64,000 nucleotides of DNA from JAGRCP01 sp942490705 (GTDB lineage Bacteria > Chloroflexota > Anaerolineae > Caldilineales > Caldilineaceae): positions 1,116,001 to 1,180,000 of the forward strand of contig CALNXY010000012.1 of NCBI GenBank assembly GCA_942490705.1, read 5' to 3'. This document shows positions 63,445 to 64,000 of the stretch, one piece after another (positions within the stretch are counted from its first letter, which is position 1; each line of letters opens with the position of its first letter). Made by a program: the position numbers and the translations under genes. A model generated the notes under the pieces. It saw nothing but the letters and a program-made list of their open reading frames with translations, was not told the origin of the DNA and searched no databases.

Positions 63445-64000
63445 ATGACCCGTAGCCGCGAAATCCACCTTGCCTCGCGTCCAATTGGCATGCCGACGGA
63501 GGAAAACTTTCGTCTGGTCGACGTTGATCTGCCTGCGCCCCAGCCCGGTGAAGTGCTGGTGCGCAACCTCTATCTATCGGTAGATCCATATATGCGCGGG
63601 CGCATGGTCGATCGTAAGAGCTATGTCCCGCCCTTTCAACTTGACGCCCCCATGACGGGCGGTGCGATCGGCAAGGTCGTTGCGTCTAACGGCGGCCCGT
63701 TTCAGGTCGGCGATACCGTGCAGAGCATGCTGGGCTGGCGTGAATATTTTGTGAGCGACGGGCGCGGCCTCAGCGCCATTGACCCGGCGTTGGCGCCGCT
63801 GCCGGCCTACTTGGGCGTGATCGGCATGCCCGGCTTGACGGCCTATGTCGGCCTGCTCGACATTGGGCAGCCCAAGGCGGGGGAGACGGTCTTTGTCTCA
63901 GGCGCGGCCGGTGCGGTTGGCTCGGTCGTCTGCCAAATTGCCAAGATCCAGGGGTGCCGCGTGGTCGGCAGTGCGGGCTCAGACGCCAAGGTAGACTGGT
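63445..64000 (+). CDS. MDR/CurA-type NADP-dependent oxidoreductase, partial at window edge
   Basis: The first 185 codons of a zinc-independent medium-chain reductase (prostaglandin reductase/CurA-like). Visible are SRPIGMPTEENF, LYLSVDPYMRGRM, MTGGAIGKVV, GMPGLTAYVGLLDIG and the cofactor loop VSGAAGAVGSVVCQIAK. The reading frame is open to the end of the window. It reduces double bonds or quinones with NADPH. GAAAGGA precedes the ATG. Confidence 0.86.
   Translation, partial: MTRSREIHLASRPIGMPTEENFRLVDVDLPAPQPGEVLVRNLYLSVDPYMRGRMVDRKSYVPPFQLDAPMTGGAIGKVVASNGGPFQVGDTVQSMLGWREYFVSDGRGLSAIDPALAPLPAYLGVIGMPGLTAYVGLLDIGQPKAGETVFVSGAAGAVGSVVCQIAKIQGCRVVGSAGSDAKVDW

Overview
The window is about 60% GC, densely coded on both strands, and carries no rRNA, tRNA, CRISPR or phage genes that I can see. 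The gene mix suggests a free-living heterotroph with a very large scavenging repertoire: six ABC import systems or remnants, two ROK regulators, M81 and M28 peptidases, N-acyl-D-amino-acid deacylases, a sulfatase, Gfo/Idh/MocA dehydrogenases, and lipoproteins with low-complexity Ala/Pro linkers. This is typical of Chloroflexota such as Caldilineales/Anaerolineae. That assignment is an inference from gene content, not a database result.

Layout. At 0.1-1.4 kb lie a DUF3565-DUF1971 protein and a HigBA toxin-antitoxin pair whose toxin has no usable start. At 1.5-6 kb (minus) a catabolic operon (SDR, M28-like peptidase, ketopantoate-reductase-like enzyme) ends at a 5'-truncated oligopeptide permease. 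At 6-15 kb (plus) come ROK regulator 1, a sulfonate/nitrate-type ABC importer, two Gfo/Idh/MocA dehydrogenases and a PHP-type metallohydrolase. At 15-19 kb (minus) are a pentapeptide-repeat protein and a peptide/nickel-type ABC importer. At 19-24.4 kb is a 1698-residue secreted subtilase with a vWA domain and similar Rossmann-like domains at both ends. At 24.6-26.4 kb are redox proteins. At 26.6-30.8 kb (minus) is a four-gene catabolic operon (FAH, epimerase, URO-D/MtaA-like, aminotransferase). At 31-33.7 kb (minus) a membrane-anchored TAXI binding protein sits beside a GluR0-like ligand-gated potassium channel. At 34-39.4 kb are small proteins, a decayed amidohydrolase, a MITE-like element, and a carotenoid-isomerase-like flavoprotein. 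At 39.6-50.7 kb (plus) a peptide ABC operon with two frameshifted genes leads into an M81 (MlrC-like) peptidase and two N-acyl-D-amino-acid deacylases, interrupted by a BrkB-like membrane protein and a surface protein. At 51-59.9 kb are a sulfatase, a MalFG-type sugar importer, a second PHP metallohydrolase and a divergent second ROK regulator. At 60-64 kb are a metallophosphoesterase, an SDR, an AvtA-type aminotransferase and a truncated MDR oxidoreductase.

How the genes fit together. Two clusters share one architecture (ROK regulator + ABC importer + PHP metallohydrolase). One has a sulfonate-type importer with dehydrogenases, the other a sugar importer with a sulfatase, which suggests two related carbon/sulfur acquisition modules. 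The 39.6-50.7 kb block looks like a system for taking up and breaking down D-residue or cyclic peptides. The TAXI protein and GluR0-like channel form a possible two-part amino-acid-sensing ion-channel locus.

The intergenic DNA is unusually rich in structured repeats: two 118-bp palindromic elements with GTTGACA ends, a roughly 200-bp inverted-repeat element flanked by a 10-bp direct repeat, a 130-bp tandem triplicate, and a dispersed two-hairpin repeat of about 85 nt. All distances, identities and motifs were read by eye; no search or folding program was run.
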